Positions 10,500-20,928 of a stretch of DNA of 64,000 nt are shown here, one piece after another. The translations under genes were made by a program, and so were the position numbers. A model generated the notes under the pieces. That model ran no database searches. It was not told the DNA's origin and worked only from the letters and a program-made list of their open reading frames with translations. Position 1 is the stretch's first letter, and every line of letters begins with the position of its first letter. This stretch comes from CBDCTM01 sp965222005 (lineage in GTDB: Bacteria; Bacteroidota; Bacteroidia; Chitinophagales; Saprospiraceae): NCBI GenBank assembly GCA_965222005.1, contig OZ244935.1:372001-436000 (forward strand), given 5' to 3'.

Positions 10500-10862
10500 C
10501 TACATTCCCTTCGGATCAACGGCCATTTGAGCATACAGCCAGGCACCTCCGGCCAAGGAGATGTCCTTCAGTAAAGAGATCATGGATGTTTCATCACCTC
10601 CCATTACATTGGGCAAGTGGATGGACAAGGCAAATATCAAAAGCATAACGCCTAGCAAGGTAGCGGCCAATTTGTCCATTTTGCCAATAAAAATTGCTAC
10701 GGCAGCAGCCACCAGAGCTACTCCTGTAAGGTACACCCAGAAAATGCCGCCAGGCAAAGGTACCATGCCTTCCATATCCGGGGCTGCCAAAAAGTGCATT
10801 ACGCCAAAAACAAGCATCGGCAAGGCGTAGAGCCATTTGCCTAATTTGAGTAATCCGCTCAT
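10500..10862 (-). CDS. DoxX-like small integral membrane protein
   Basis: The 120-residue protein has four hydrophobic segments (WLYALPMLVFGVMHFLAA; FWVYLTGVALVAAAVAIFI; LAATLLGVMLLIFALSIHL; and ISLAGGAWLYAQMA). The early G-x-x-HF, the charged loop after helix two and the final DISLAGGAWLYA pattern fit the DoxX/DoxD-like family, whose members are linked to redox or thiosulfate metabolism in some organisms but are mostly uncharacterised. It stands alone between truA and the divergent FG-GAP gene. Confidence 0.65.
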   Translation of the reverse strand: MSGLLKLGKWLYALPMLVFGVMHFLAAPDMEGMVPLPGGIFWVYLTGVALVAAAVAIFIGKMDKLAATLLGVMLLIFALSIHLPNVMGGDETSMISLLKDISLAGGAWLYAQMAVDPKGM

Positions 10863-11110
10863 AGTTCAGTACTTTTTTTGAAGTTGATTAAAAATAGGTT
10901 TGCATGTATATAAGAAAGGAAACATCACAAGCCCTATATAGGTTTATATGTCTCGTCTCTAATTATCAAAATATTTTACTACTGTTTGCAGTGAGCCTGG
11001 AATAATATGTGGCAAAAATAATTTTTTTTAGTTGATTATAGCGGCCGCTAGTGTTCTTATGAAGCTGGAATTTACTGAATTAGTATAGTAAAAATACCTC
11101 ACAATTTGCG

Positions 11111-11118
11111 TAATTTTG
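11111..11118 (+). promoter_or_regulatory. Candidate -7 box for the FG-GAP protein gene
   Basis: TAATTTTG matches TAnnTTTG and lies 30 bases before the ATG at 11149. No -33 match at the normal distance. The rest of the gap (10863-11110) holds a perfect AGCGGCCGCT palindrome near 11039 but no other structure that I can assign. Confidence 0.45.
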
Positions 11119-11148
11119 GTTTAGCTAATCACTAAACACACTGCTCTC

Positions 11149-13347
11149 ATGCCTTATGGCTCCGCCATATGCCAGCTTGTTCACCGAATTCTTCTCACGG
11201 GACTAATGATCCCGGTATTTTGGATTTCCCTGTGCAGTCAAACCTTTACGTACCTCCCTGTCTTGGATGTTTCAGTTGAGGTGGATGGTGACTCGCTCGC
11301 CTTCCCCTTTACCGGCGGGCTGGCCATGCCACAGTTCAACAGCATTGACCTCGAAGGGGATGGCCAACAGGATTTGCTCATCTTTGACCGCATTGGTGCG
11401 CATATTCTGCCCTTTGTTTTAAGGGACGGCCAATTTGCATACGCACCCCAATATGCTGCACAATTTCCTCCACTTGCCAACTTTGCGCACTTTGCCGACT
11501 TCGATGCCGATGGTTTAGCTGATATATTTAGTAGCGGCCAGCAGACGGCATCTGTAGCCGAGCTCAGGGTGTACCGGCAGCAGCGAGAGGCCGGGCAGAT
11601 GTATTTTGAAGCCTTTCCTTACCAGCTCAACGATTCTGCCGGAGCATTGGTGGAAATGCATGCCTTCGACCTGCCTGCCTTGCAGGACATCAATGGCGAT
11701 GGTGATTTGGATTTGCTGCACTTCCCACGCACCGGGCAACACATTTTTTATTACGAAAATCAATCTCTCGAGTCAGGCTATGGTACGGATAGCCTTCACT
11801 TCCAATTGTATGATGATTGCTGGGGTAAGCTGGAATACACCCTCAATGGCCTCGAGCTGGATGTGTGCCCCGGCAGGCCGGCAGGCTCATCCGCTGGCCG
11901 CGCCTATTGTGCAGGCTCTACCCTGTTGGCCTTCGACTATGACGACGATGGCGATCAGGATTTGTTGTACAGCGGCCTGACAGACGATAGCTTGTCGCTT
12001 TTGCAAAATAGCGGTATTGCTGCGGATGCGCATATTACCAGCATCGATAAATCCTACCTCCTTGATGAGTTTGAGCAATTCGTGGATTTCCCGGCTCCTT
12101 TTTGGCTCGACCTCAATGCTGACGGGCTTTTGGATTTGGCTATATCTTCCAATCGGGTAGCAGCTGTGCTGGATGGCTCCACTGCGGATCGCTTTTACCT
12201 TTTTGAGAATGTGGCCAGCAACAAGCAACCAGTGTTTGAATTGCGCAGCCAATCTTTTTTGGTGGATCAGACCATCGATCACGGCTTCCGGTCGAGCCCG
12301 GCCAGCTTCGATTACAATGGCGATGGCTTAGCTGATCTGCTATTGGCAGCCAACGTCAATGATCCTTTTTTCTCCTTTCGCAGCGAATTGTGGCTTTACG
12401 AAAATACCGGCAGCAGCAGCGAGCCTGCCTTTCAATTGGTCGCCGAAGATTATCTGGAGTTAAGCCAGTATCAAATGAAAGCTGCTCATCCTGCCATTGG
12501 CGATTTGGATGGCGATGGCGACGATGATCTTTTATTGGGCGATAAAAATGGTCAGTTAGTTTATTTTGAAAATATGGCAGGGGCAGGCCAGGCTGTGGAT
12601 TTTCAGTACCGAAGCAATTTTTTTGACAGCATTGATGTGGGCACGTACAGCCGCCCACAGATCATTGATATGAATGGGGATGCCTGGAATGACCTGGTGA
12701 TCGGGTCGTGGAACGGCAATTTGAGCTTTTATAAAAATATGGGAGGTATCTTTGGCTTGCAGACCAACCAGCTCGGCGGTATTTACCCCGATACTTTTGG
12801 CATCGAGTCATCACCCCTCGTGTTGCAGCTGCCGGGCGAATCTGCTTTGCAATTGCTTCTTGCTACCCGCAGTGGGCGAATCGAGCGATACAGCGGATTG
12901 GAGGAGCTGTCGGGAAATTGGATACTTGAGGAAGAGCAATTTGCGGGTATTCGGGTGGGGAGTTCGGTGAGTTTGAGTGCAGCAGATTTGGATGGTGAAG
13001 GGCATTTGGAATTACTTTTAGGTAATGAGCGGGGCGGTTTGAATGTTTTCCAAGCACAAGAACAAACGTCAAGTGTACAATTTGTTGAAAACAACCAACA
13101 TGATTTCCCCGTGCAGATTTACCCCAATCCTGCCCGAGATCACCTAAAAATAGCGCTGAATGCTATAAATATACCTCTTGTTGAGTTAACTTTGATTAAT
13201 TATTTAGGCCAGAAAGTCCTGCACACCCAAATAATTCCTTCAAAGCTATTTCAACATATTCCGGTAGTTGATTTGCCCCGCGGTTTTTATCTCTGTAAAA
13301 TAAATGTAGTAGGACAACAAATCACTCTTCCGATTATATTGCATTGA
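11149..13347 (+). CDS. Secreted FG-GAP/VCBS repeat protein with T9SS sorting domain
   Basis: The 732-residue protein begins with a signal peptide (hydrophobic ILLTGLMIPVFWISLCSQ). It contains about nine FG-GAP/VCBS-type calcium-binding blades with the pattern D-x-D/N-x-D/G-x-x-D, for example DLEGDGQQDLLIFD, DFDADGLADIFSS, DINGDGDLDLLHF, DYDDDGDQDLLYS and DLDGDGDDDLLLGD. Such repeats usually fold as a beta-propeller. The C-terminal 80 residues start with VQIYPNPARDHLKI and end in RGFYLCKINV, a type A T9SS sorting domain. A role in adhesion or ligand binding at the surface is inferred. It is followed after 50 bases by the giant adhesin gene on the same strand, with no terminator seen. Confidence 0.85.
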   Translation: MPYGSAICQLVHRILLTGLMIPVFWISLCSQTFTYLPVLDVSVEVDGDSLAFPFTGGLAMPQFNSIDLEGDGQQDLLIFDRIGAHILPFVLRDGQFAYAPQYAAQFPPLANFAHFADFDADGLADIFSSGQQTASVAELRVYRQQREAGQMYFEAFPYQLNDSAGALVEMHAFDLPALQDINGDGDLDLLHFPRTGQHIFYYENQSLESGYGTDSLHFQLYDDCWGKLEYTLNGLELDVCPGRPAGSSAGRAYCAGSTLLAFDYDDDGDQDLLYSGLTDDSLSLLQNSGIAADAHITSIDKSYLLDEFEQFVDFPAPFWLDLNADGLLDLAISSNRVAAVLDGSTADRFYLFENVASNKQPVFELRSQSFLVDQTIDHGFRSSPASFDYNGDGLADLLLAANVNDPFFSFRSELWLYENTGSSSEPAFQLVAEDYLELSQYQMKAAHPAIGDLDGDGDDDLLLGDKNGQLVYFENMAGAGQAVDFQYRSNFFDSIDVGTYSRPQIIDMNGDAWNDLVIGSWNGNLSFYKNMGGIFGLQTNQLGGIYPDTFGIESSPLVLQLPGESALQLLLATRSGRIERYSGLEELSGNWILEEEQFAGIRVGSSVSLSAADLDGEGHLELLLGNERGGLNVFQAQEQTSSVQFVENNQHDFPVQIYPNPARDHLKIALNAINIPLVELTLINYLGQKVLHTQIIPSKLFQHIPVVDLPRGFYLCKINVVGQQITLPIILH

Positions 13348-13397
13348 TTCGATTTTTTTTATAAAAATCACTTATTGAATACACAAATACACCCACT

Positions 13398-16300
13398 ATG
13401 CTCCCGATTTTTTTAGCCAGCTGCCATAAAAGGCTACTTGCCGGTGCCTTTCTTTTTTTGTTTTCTTTCATCCTTATCCCACATCTCCACGCCTGTGACG
13501 GCTCTGATACCGTCATCGACGCCTTGTTGGATAATGGAGATGGTACTTACACGATTACCGCTACTATTACCATAGCCGGAGCCGATTGGGCAGGTGGTAT
13601 TTGGGGAGGAACCAGAGGGTTTTACTTCAACACAGACCAGCCTATTCTTAGCGTATCACCTCCCAGCTTTACAAGCATGAATGGTACTACCTTGCCTGCT
13701 GTCATTACTGGTAACCAAGTCAATTGGGGTGATCCGTTTGCCGGGCCATTTTTTGTTGCTCCCACTGACTTGACTCAATCTTTTACCTTTACGCTTGTAG
13801 TAGGTGGACAGCCAACTACCTGGACAGCCGGCGGTCAGGAAGTGGGAAACTGTGTAGATACAGGCACTTTTCCCTGCCCTCTTCCCGGATTGAATGTATT
13901 GTCGGGCGATCAAACGGTGTGTGAAGGCACGCAGGTAGTCCTATCGGTAGATGCACCGGGAGCCGATCAGGTCACTTGGTCTAATGGCTCATCGGGAACC
14001 TCTATTACAGTTACACCTACAGTCACCACCGTATATACTGTGACAGCAACTAATAATTGTGGGCCGGTAACAACAAATATCACAGTGACGGTAAATCCAT
14101 TGCCGATTATGACCCCTGATATTCCGCAACAAACCATTTGTCAGGGACAAAGCGTGAATTTAAGTGTAACAACACAAAACATTACAAATATCAGTTGGTC
14201 GCCTATTCCAGGTACCGGAAATATGGTTACGGACGCCCCTACGGTTACTACCACTTACACTGCCGTAGGCTCAAATCAATGTGGAACGGTAACGGTCAAT
14301 ATGACGGTTGATGTGGTTGACTATCCACAAGCATTTGCAATTAATTCACCATTAGATATTTGCCTTGGACAGGGTGTAACCCTGGAAGCTATTGTTCAAA
14401 ATGCAGATGCTATTTTTTGGTCGCCCAACTCTAGCAGTACCAATACAGCTTTCGTAGTCCCTGACTTCAGTCAAACGTACACTGTGTTCGCTTCCAATTA
14501 CTGTGGCCTCGTTTCCGCCGACTTTGTTGTGAATGTAGATGATGGCCCGGATATTACATTCATTTCCGAAGATCAAACAGCTTGCAGCGGTGATCAGGTA
14601 AATCTTTTGGTAGTATCAGATGATGCGAATGATTTCCTATGGACCCCGGGTAACCATACCACCAGTTCTATTGATATTATTGCTGATGTGGACACTACTT
14701 ATACCGTCATTGTCATTAACAATTGTGGTTTTGACTCTGCTCAAGTGGATATTATCATCGAAGAACTTCCAACCTTGGATATCGTTAGTGGAAGCCAGCC
14801 TGTTTGTGAAGGGTTATCTGTTACTCTCGAAGTAGATACCTCCAATGCCAATGATGTGTATTGGATGCCGGGAAATATTCATAGTACCAGCATCACAGTG
14901 ACGCCTACTACAACTACTACTTATACAGCTTTTGCTGTGAATGATTGCGACGAAGTTTCCAGCGATATTACCGTTACGATTACTCCTCCTGCTACTTCTT
15001 CATTACAATTGGAAGCTTGCGAAGGTACTACCGCTAATTACCAGGGAACCAGCCTGCCAATTGGCTCTTCTACTGATTTTACACTGACTGGACCCAGTGG
15101 CTGCGACTCAGTAGTTACTGTAACAGTAGTACAAGTAGATATTGTTACTTCCAGCCTACAACTAGAGGCTTGCGAAGGTACTACCGCCAGCTATGAAGGA
15201 CAAAACCTCCCGATCGGATCGTCCACCGACTTCACATTTACCGCCGCTAACGGTTGTGATTCCGTCGTCACCGTTACCGTAGCACAAGTCGATAATGTAT
15301 CCTCTAACCTGCAGCTCGAAACTTGCGAAGGTACTACCGCCACCTACGAAGGACAAGACCTCCCGATTGGATCGTCCACCGACTTCACATTTACCGCCGC
15401 CAACGGTTGTGATTCCGTCGTCACCGTTACCGTAGCACAAGTCGATAATGTATCCTCTAACCTGCAGCTCGAAACTTGCGAAGGTACTACCGCCAGCTAT
15501 GAAGGACAAAATCTCGCGATCGGATCGTCCACCGACTTCACATTTACCGCCGCTAACGGATGTGATTCCGTCGTCACCGTTACCGTAGCACAAGTCGATA
15601 ATGTATCCTCTAACCTGCAGCTCGAAACTTGCGAAGGTACTACCGCCAGCTATGAAGGACAAGACCTCCCGATCGGATCGTCCACCGACTTCACATTTAC
15701 CGCCGCTAACGGATGTGATTCCGTCGTCACCGTCACCGTGGCCCAGGTCGATAACGTATCCTCTAACCTGCAGCTCGAAACTTGCGAAGGTACTACCGCC
15801 ACCTACGAAGGACAAGACCTCCCGATCGGATCGTCCACCGACTTTACATTTACCGCCGCTAACGGATGTGATTCCGTCGTCACCGTCACCGTGGCCCAGG
15901 TCGATAACGTATCCTCTAACCTGCAGCTCGAAACTTGCGAAGGTACTACCGCCAGCTATGAAGGACAAGACCTCCCGATCGGATCGTCCACCGACTTCAC
16001 ATTTACCGCCGCTAACGGTTGTGATTCCGTCGTCACCGTCACCGTAGCACAAGTCGATAATGTATCCTCTAACCTGCAGCTCGAAACTTGCGAAGGTACT
16101 ACCGCCACCTACGAAGGACAAGACCTCCCGATCGGATCGTCCACCGACTTCACATTTACCGCCGCTAACGGTTGTGATTCCGTCGTCACCGTCACCGTAG
16201 CACAAGTCGATAATGTATCCTCTAACCTGCAGCTCGAAACTTGCGAAGGTACTACCGCCAGCTATGAAGGACAAGACCTCCCGATCGGATCGTCCACCGA

Positions 16301-19300
16301 CTTCACATTTACCGCCGCTAACGGTTGTGATTCCGTCGTCACCGTTACCGTAGCACAAGTCGATAATGTATCCTCTAACCTGCAGCTCGAAACTTGCGAA
16401 GGTACTACCGCCACCTACGAAGGACAAGACCTCCCGATCGGATCGTCCACCGACTTCACATTTACCGCCGCTAACGGTTGTGATTCCGTCGTCACCGTCA
16501 CCGTAGCACAAGTCGATAATGTATCCTCTAACCTGCAGCTCGAAACTTGCGAAGGTACTACCGCCACCTACGAAGGACAAGACCTCCCGATCGGATCGTC
16601 CACCGACTTCACATTTACCGCCGCTAACGGTTGTGATTCCGTCGTCACCGTTACCGTAGCACAAGTCGATAATGTATCCTCTAACCTGCAGCTCGAAACT
16701 TGCGAAGGTACTACCGCCAGCTATGAAGGACAAAACCTCCCGATCGGATCGTCCACCGACTTTACATTTACCGCCGCCAACGGTTGTGATTCCGTCGTCA
16801 CCGTTACCGTAGCGCAGGTCGATAATGTATCCTCTAACCTGCAGCTCGAAACTTGCGAAGGTACTACCGCCAGCTATGAAGGACAAAACCTCCCGATTGG
16901 ATCGTCCACCGACTTCACTTTCACCGCCGCCAACGGTTGTGATTCCGTCGTCACCGTTACCGTAGCACAAGTCGATAATGTATCCTCTAACCTGCAGCTC
17001 GAAACTTGCGAAGGTACTACCGCCACCTATGAAGGACAAGACCTCCCGATCGGATCGTCCACCGACTTTACATTTACCGCCGCCAACGGTTGTGATTCCG
17101 TCGTCACCGTTACCGTAGCGCAGGTCGATAATGTATCCTCTAACCTGCAGCTCGAAACTTGCGAAGGTACTACCGCCAGCTATGAAGGACAAAACCTCCC
17201 GATCGGATCGTCCACCGACTTTACATTTACCGCCGCCAACGGTTGTGATTCCGTCGTCACCGTTACCGTGGCTGGTTTAGATAATTTTACCTCTGATTTA
17301 GCACTTGAAACATGCGATGGCACCACGATTTCCTATCAAGGACAGGATTTGGCAATTGGCTCAATGACTGACTTCACGCTGAGCGCGATGAATGGCTGTG
17401 ATTCCGTAGTCACTGTTTCGGTCAGTGCTATTATAGCCTACACAAGTGATTTGGAATTGCAGACCTGTAATGGCACCTCTGCTTCTTATAATGGTCAAAA
17501 TTTAGCTATTGGCAGCAATACTGATTTTACTTTTGCCGCTAGTAATGGCTGTGACTCTATCGTCACCGTATCAGTTGTGGGAATTAATAGTTATACTTCT
17601 ACGGAAGTTTTAAGTGCCTGCGAAGGAAGTACTGCATTGTATAATGGTACTGCTCTTGATGCAGGCACATCTATGGATTTTGCATTTGTAGCGGTCAATG
17701 GCTGCGACTCACTTGTCACGGTATCGGTTCAGGAATTGGAAGTATATCAGGCTTTTGAGCAATTGGAAGCTTGTGAAGGCAACACCGCCAGCTATCAGGG
17801 ACAGGATCTGGCGGTAGGCAGTAGTACTGATTTTACTTTCACTGCCCAAAATGGCTGCGACTCTGTGGTCACGGTAGCTGTTGCAGGCCTTCCGATATTT
17901 AGTTCTGATTTAACGCTTACTATCTGTGAAGGCAACACGGCAACCTACGAAAATACGGATCTGGCCGTCGGAACAGTCACCAATTTCACACTCACGGCCC
18001 TTAACGGCTGCGATTCGGTAGTCACCGTGCGTGTAGATGGGGTGAATATTATTTACACCAATCTGGAACTCGAAACCTGCCAAGGCACCGCCGTTACCTA
18101 CAATGGTCAGTCTCTGGCGATTGGTAGCTCTACAGATTTCACTTTTGTTTCCAGTGCCGGCTGTGATTCAGTCGTCACCGTTCAGGTAGCAGGCATTGAT
18201 GCTATTACTTCAAGCCTCAACTTGGAAGCTTGTGATGGCAGTAGTGCTACCTACGATGGGCTTGATCTGCCGGTTGGCTTCAGCAGCGATTTCTTTTACA
18301 CTACCGCCAATGGCTGTGATTCGATTGTCACCGTTACGGTATCAGGCTTGCCAAATGCTACTCAAGCCATCGAGCTTACCGCCTGTGAAGGCACTACGGC
18401 CGATTACAATGGTCAGCAGCTGGCTATCGGCTCCTCCACTGATTTCCTCTTTGGAGCAGCCAATGGTTGCGATTCAACGGTTACCGTCAGTGTGCGTGGC
18501 CTGAATACCGCAGCTACCGATGTAGCGCTGGAAGCCTGCTCGGGTGGTACAGCTTCTTATAATGGTCAAGATCTTCCCGCTGGCAGCAGTATGGATTTCA
18601 ACTATTTGACTTTTGAAGGTTGCGATTCCGTAGTCACGGTTACGGTAGCTGAACTACCAACCTACAGCTCCGATCTCCAATTGCAAGCCTGCCAGGGCGC
18701 TCAAGCCAGCTACAATGGCCAAAGCCTCGACATTGGCACCTCTACTGATTTTACATTAGCTGCAACGAATGGCTGCGATTCGGTAGTAAGGGTAAGTGTA
18801 ATCGGAGTAGCTGTTATCACTAACACCATTGCCCTTGAAGCCTGTGAAGGCAACACGGCCAGCTACGAAGGGCAGGATTTAACTATCGGCAGCTCAACTG
18901 ATTTTTCATATATCGCTACCAATGGCTGCGACTCTATTGTGACGGTAAGCGTACAAGCTTTATCTACCTTTGCTACTGATGTGCAACTGGAAGCCTGCCA
19001 GGGAACCCAGGCCGATTATAACGGAAGCCTGCTGGATATTGGCACTTCTACTGATTTCACCTTTGCCTCCATACAAAATGGCTGCGATTCCACAGTCACT
19101 GTAAGTGTGATCGGGCTCGACACCTATGCCGTGCCGCTTGATTTGCAGGCTTGCGAAGGCAGCAGTATTGATTATAATGGCCAATCGCTAGTGGCAGGAA
19201 GTAGTATGGATTTCACCTTTTCAGCAGCCAATGGTTGTGATTCTGTGGTCACTGTATCGGTTGAAAGCCTGGAAGTATATTCCGGAGCGGTCAATCTGGA

Positions 19301-20870
19301 AGCTTGTGAAGGAAGTACAGCTACTTACAATGGCGTGGCCCTCGATATAGGCAGCCAAACCGACTTTACTTTCACTGCTGCAAACGGTTGCGATTCCGTC
19401 ATCACTGTATCGGTAGATGCTTTGCAAGTATTTGCTTCGTCCCTCCAATTGGAAGCTTGCGAAGGCAGCACCGCCAGCTATATGGGGCAGCAGCTATCAA
19501 TTGGCTCCATGACCGACTTCACCTTAAGCGCCCAAAATAGCTGCGATTCAGTAGTAACTGTAAGCGTAGTGGGGCTCGAAGTGTTTGAAGAAGACCTGGT
19601 GCTCGAAACCTGCGAAGGCTCCTCCATCATTTTTGATGGCCAGGACTTGCCGCCCAATTCTGTGACCGACTTTACCTATCAATCGATTAGTGGCTGCGAT
19701 TCGGTAGTCACTGTATTTGTGATGGACATAATACCGTTGGCTTTTTCAGAGGAAGACAGAACGCTCTGCGATGGTGATTCCACCTTCGTTTTTGACACCT
19801 ACGTTTCTGCTGCGGGCAGTTATGATGGCATTTTCCCGGCTGCCAATGGCTGCGATTCTACCCACACTATACATATTGAAGTTCTTCCTGCGCTGGACAT
19901 CGATATCCTGACGGAGCAAGCTTGTCCTGGTGAAGCCAGCGGCTCGGCCAGTGCTTTGGTGAATGGCGGGCTGCCGCCTTATACCTACAACTGGAACGGA
20001 ACTCCATCAAACTCTACAGAACTTCCATTGGTCAGCGCAGGAATTTACCAGCTTACGGTGAGCGATGCGATGGGCTGTTCACAAGTTATTGATTTCAACA
20101 TCGGAGAGCATAGCATTGATCTGGCGGCCACGCATGCTGATGTGAGTTGCTTTGGCTACTCGGATGGAGAAATTGTAGTTGAAAATGTAAACCCTGGCTG
20201 GACGTTTAGCCTCAATGGTGGTCCTTTCACCAATAGCCCTTTGATGGGCAATCTGCCGGCGGCTAATTACTCCCTAACTGTAATGGACGAATTTGGCTGC
20301 GAATACGAAAGTTCGTTTTTGATTAACCAACCTCCTCCCGTTATCATTGATGTCATCCAGGATACTACCATTGTACTGGGCGAAGATATTTTCCTTTTGT
20401 CTAACAACAATTGGGATGACCTGTTGGACTATCTGTGGACGCCTGCCGAATCGCTCGATTGCGATCTTTGCCCCATCCCGGTAGCCACCCCTGCACAAAC
20501 CACTGTGTATCAGGTGGTTGTGACTAATGAGAATGGTTGCACCGGTACGGATGAAGTAGAGATTGTGGTAAGGAGTGGCCATGTGTTTATCCCCAATGTA
20601 TTCAGTCCTGATAACAACGGCAGCAATGACCTTTTCATGATACATGCCGATCAATCCGTTGCGCGAGTACTGGATTTCAGAATATTCTCCCGCTGGGGTG
20701 AAGTGGTATTTGAGGCCAACAACTTCCCGCCAAATGAACCGGATTTTGCCTGGGACGGCAGCTATCGCGGTGACCGGATGGACCCTGCTGTGTTTGTCTA
20801 TTACGCCTTAATCGAATTTGTGGATGGTAGCCAGGAGTTGTTCAAGGGAGGGGTAACATTAGTGAAGTAG
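13398..20870 (+). CDS. Giant adhesin-like surface protein: 31 x 51-residue Cys-pair repeats, gliding-motility type C-terminal domain
   Basis: This 2490-residue protein has a signal peptide (LAGAFLFLFSFILIPHLHA). A first domain runs to about residue 165. Five Ig/PKD-like domains follow (each opening like LSGDQTVCEGTQVVLSVDAP and closing in TVYTVTATNNCG). Then come 31 tandem 51-residue units (residues about 534-2115), two PKD/SprB-like domains, and a C-terminal domain starting FIPNVFSPDNNGSNDLF and ending in GGVTLVK. That ending is the gliding-motility-associated, type B T9SS sorting domain. Each 51-residue unit has one Cys in C(E/D/Q)G and one in GCDS(V/I)VTV, suggesting one disulfide per unit. 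A long adhesive stalk is inferred. No enzyme domain is seen. Confidence 0.88.
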   Translation: MLPIFLASCHKRLLAGAFLFLFSFILIPHLHACDGSDTVIDALLDNGDGTYTITATITIAGADWAGGIWGGTRGFYFNTDQPILSVSPPSFTSMNGTTLPAVITGNQVNWGDPFAGPFFVAPTDLTQSFTFTLVVGGQPTTWTAGGQEVGNCVDTGTFPCPLPGLNVLSGDQTVCEGTQVVLSVDAPGADQVTWSNGSSGTSITVTPTVTTVYTVTATNNCGPVTTNITVTVNPLPIMTPDIPQQTICQGQSVNLSVTTQNITNISWSPIPGTGNMVTDAPTVTTTYTAVGSNQCGTVTVNMTVDVVDYPQAFAINSPLDICLGQGVTLEAIVQNADAIFWSPNSSSTNTAFVVPDFSQTYTVFASNYCGLVSADFVVNVDDGPDITFISEDQTACSGDQVNLLVVSDDANDFLWTPGNHTTSSIDIIADVDTTYTVIVINNCGFDSAQVDIIIEELPTLDIVSGSQPVCEGLSVTLEVDTSNANDVYWMPGNIHSTSITVTPTTTTTYTAFAVNDCDEVSSDITVTITPPATSSLQLEACEGTTANYQGTSLPIGSSTDFTLTGPSGCDSVVTVTVVQVDIVTSSLQLEACEGTTASYEGQNLPIGSSTDFTFTAANGCDSVVTVTVAQVDNVSSNLQLETCEGTTATYEGQDLPIGSSTDFTFTAANGCDSVVTVTVAQVDNVSSNLQLETCEGTTASYEGQNLAIGSSTDFTFTAANGCDSVVTVTVAQVDNVSSNLQLETCEGTTASYEGQDLPIGSSTDFTFTAANGCDSVVTVTVAQVDNVSSNLQLETCEGTTATYEGQDLPIGSSTDFTFTAANGCDSVVTVTVAQVDNVSSNLQLETCEGTTASYEGQDLPIGSSTDFTFTAANGCDSVVTVTVAQVDNVSSNLQLETCEGTTATYEGQDLPIGSSTDFTFTAANGCDSVVTVTVAQVDNVSSNLQLETCEGTTASYEGQDLPIGSSTDFTFTAANGCDSVVTVTVAQVDNVSSNLQLETCEGTTATYEGQDLPIGSSTDFTFTAANGCDSVVTVTVAQVDNVSSNLQLETCEGTTATYEGQDLPIGSSTDFTFTAANGCDSVVTVTVAQVDNVSSNLQLETCEGTTASYEGQNLPIGSSTDFTFTAANGCDSVVTVTVAQVDNVSSNLQLETCEGTTASYEGQNLPIGSSTDFTFTAANGCDSVVTVTVAQVDNVSSNLQLETCEGTTATYEGQDLPIGSSTDFTFTAANGCDSVVTVTVAQVDNVSSNLQLETCEGTTASYEGQNLPIGSSTDFTFTAANGCDSVVTVTVAGLDNFTSDLALETCDGTTISYQGQDLAIGSMTDFTLSAMNGCDSVVTVSVSAIIAYTSDLELQTCNGTSASYNGQNLAIGSNTDFTFAASNGCDSIVTVSVVGINSYTSTEVLSACEGSTALYNGTALDAGTSMDFAFVAVNGCDSLVTVSVQELEVYQAFEQLEACEGNTASYQGQDLAVGSSTDFTFTAQNGCDSVVTVAVAGLPIFSSDLTLTICEGNTATYENTDLAVGTVTNFTLTALNGCDSVVTVRVDGVNIIYTNLELETCQGTAVTYNGQSLAIGSSTDFTFVSSAGCDSVVTVQVAGIDAITSSLNLEACDGSSATYDGLDLPVGFSSDFFYTTANGCDSIVTVTVSGLPNATQAIELTACEGTTADYNGQQLAIGSSTDFLFGAANGCDSTVTVSVRGLNTAATDVALEACSGGTASYNGQDLPAGSSMDFNYLTFEGCDSVVTVTVAELPTYSSDLQLQACQGAQASYNGQSLDIGTSTDFTLAATNGCDSVVRVSVIGVAVITNTIALEACEGNTASYEGQDLTIGSSTDFSYIATNGCDSIVTVSVQALSTFATDVQLEACQGTQADYNGSLLDIGTSTDFTFASIQNGCDSTVTVSVIGLDTYAVPLDLQACEGSSIDYNGQSLVAGSSMDFTFSAANGCDSVVTVSVESLEVYSGAVNLEACEGSTATYNGVALDIGSQTDFTFTAANGCDSVITVSVDALQVFASSLQLEACEGSTASYMGQQLSIGSMTDFTLSAQNSCDSVVTVSVVGLEVFEEDLVLETCEGSSIIFDGQDLPPNSVTDFTYQSISGCDSVVTVFVMDIIPLAFSEEDRTLCDGDSTFVFDTYVSAAGSYDGIFPAANGCDSTHTIHIEVLPALDIDILTEQACPGEASGSASALVNGGLPPYTYNWNGTPSNSTELPLVSAGIYQLTVSDAMGCSQVIDFNIGEHSIDLAATHADVSCFGYSDGEIVVENVNPGWTFSLNGGPFTNSPLMGNLPAANYSLTVMDEFGCEYESSFLINQPPPVIIDVIQDTTIVLGEDIFLLSNNNWDDLLDYLWTPAESLDCDLCPIPVATPAQTTVYQVVVTNENGCTGTDEVEIVVRSGHVFIPNVFSPDNNGSNDLFMIHADQSVARVLDFRIFSRWGEVVFEANNFPPNEPDFAWDGSYRGDRMDPAVFVYYALIEFVDGSQELFKGGVTLVK
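14997..19742 (+). repeat. 31 tandem repeats of 153 bp (one of 156 bp) inside the adhesin gene
   Basis: The period is exactly 153 bases (for example GTCGATAATG at 15288 and again at 15441). Units 2-15 (15150-17291) are nearly identical in DNA, differing mainly by ASYEGQN versus ATYEGQD and a few silent changes. Units 1 and 16-31 are clearly diverged. Unit 27 has one extra codon. A thirty-second, degenerate unit follows at 19743. The homogeneous block points to recent expansion or gene conversion. Confidence 0.93.
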
Positions 20871-20886
20871 TGAGCCGTAAGTTGAT

Positions 20887-20920
20887 CGGGAGCGATTGGA
20901 AAATCACTCAATCGCTCCCG
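20887..20920. terminator. Bidirectional terminator between convergent surface-protein genes
   Basis: A perfect 12-bp stem (20887-20898 with 20909-20920, left arm CGGGAGCGATTG) closes a 10-base loop. It lies 16 bases after the adhesin stop and 8 bases from the stop of the convergent gene. T-rich tracts are short on both sides, but the position and perfect pairing support a shared terminator. Confidence 0.75.
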
Positions 20921-20928
20921 CTTCATTG

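Noticed and set aside
15162..17192. A 676-codon open frame on the minus strand across the adhesin repeats
   Set aside because: It exists only because a 153-base unit without stops in this antisense frame is repeated. It stops where the units diverge, and the sense strand has clear domain structure.
20274..20654. Antisense frames within the adhesin and thrombospondin-repeat genes (for example 20274-20654, 22225-23364)
   Set aside because: They are shadows of strongly supported genes on the other strand, with repeat-driven composition and no recognisable domain.
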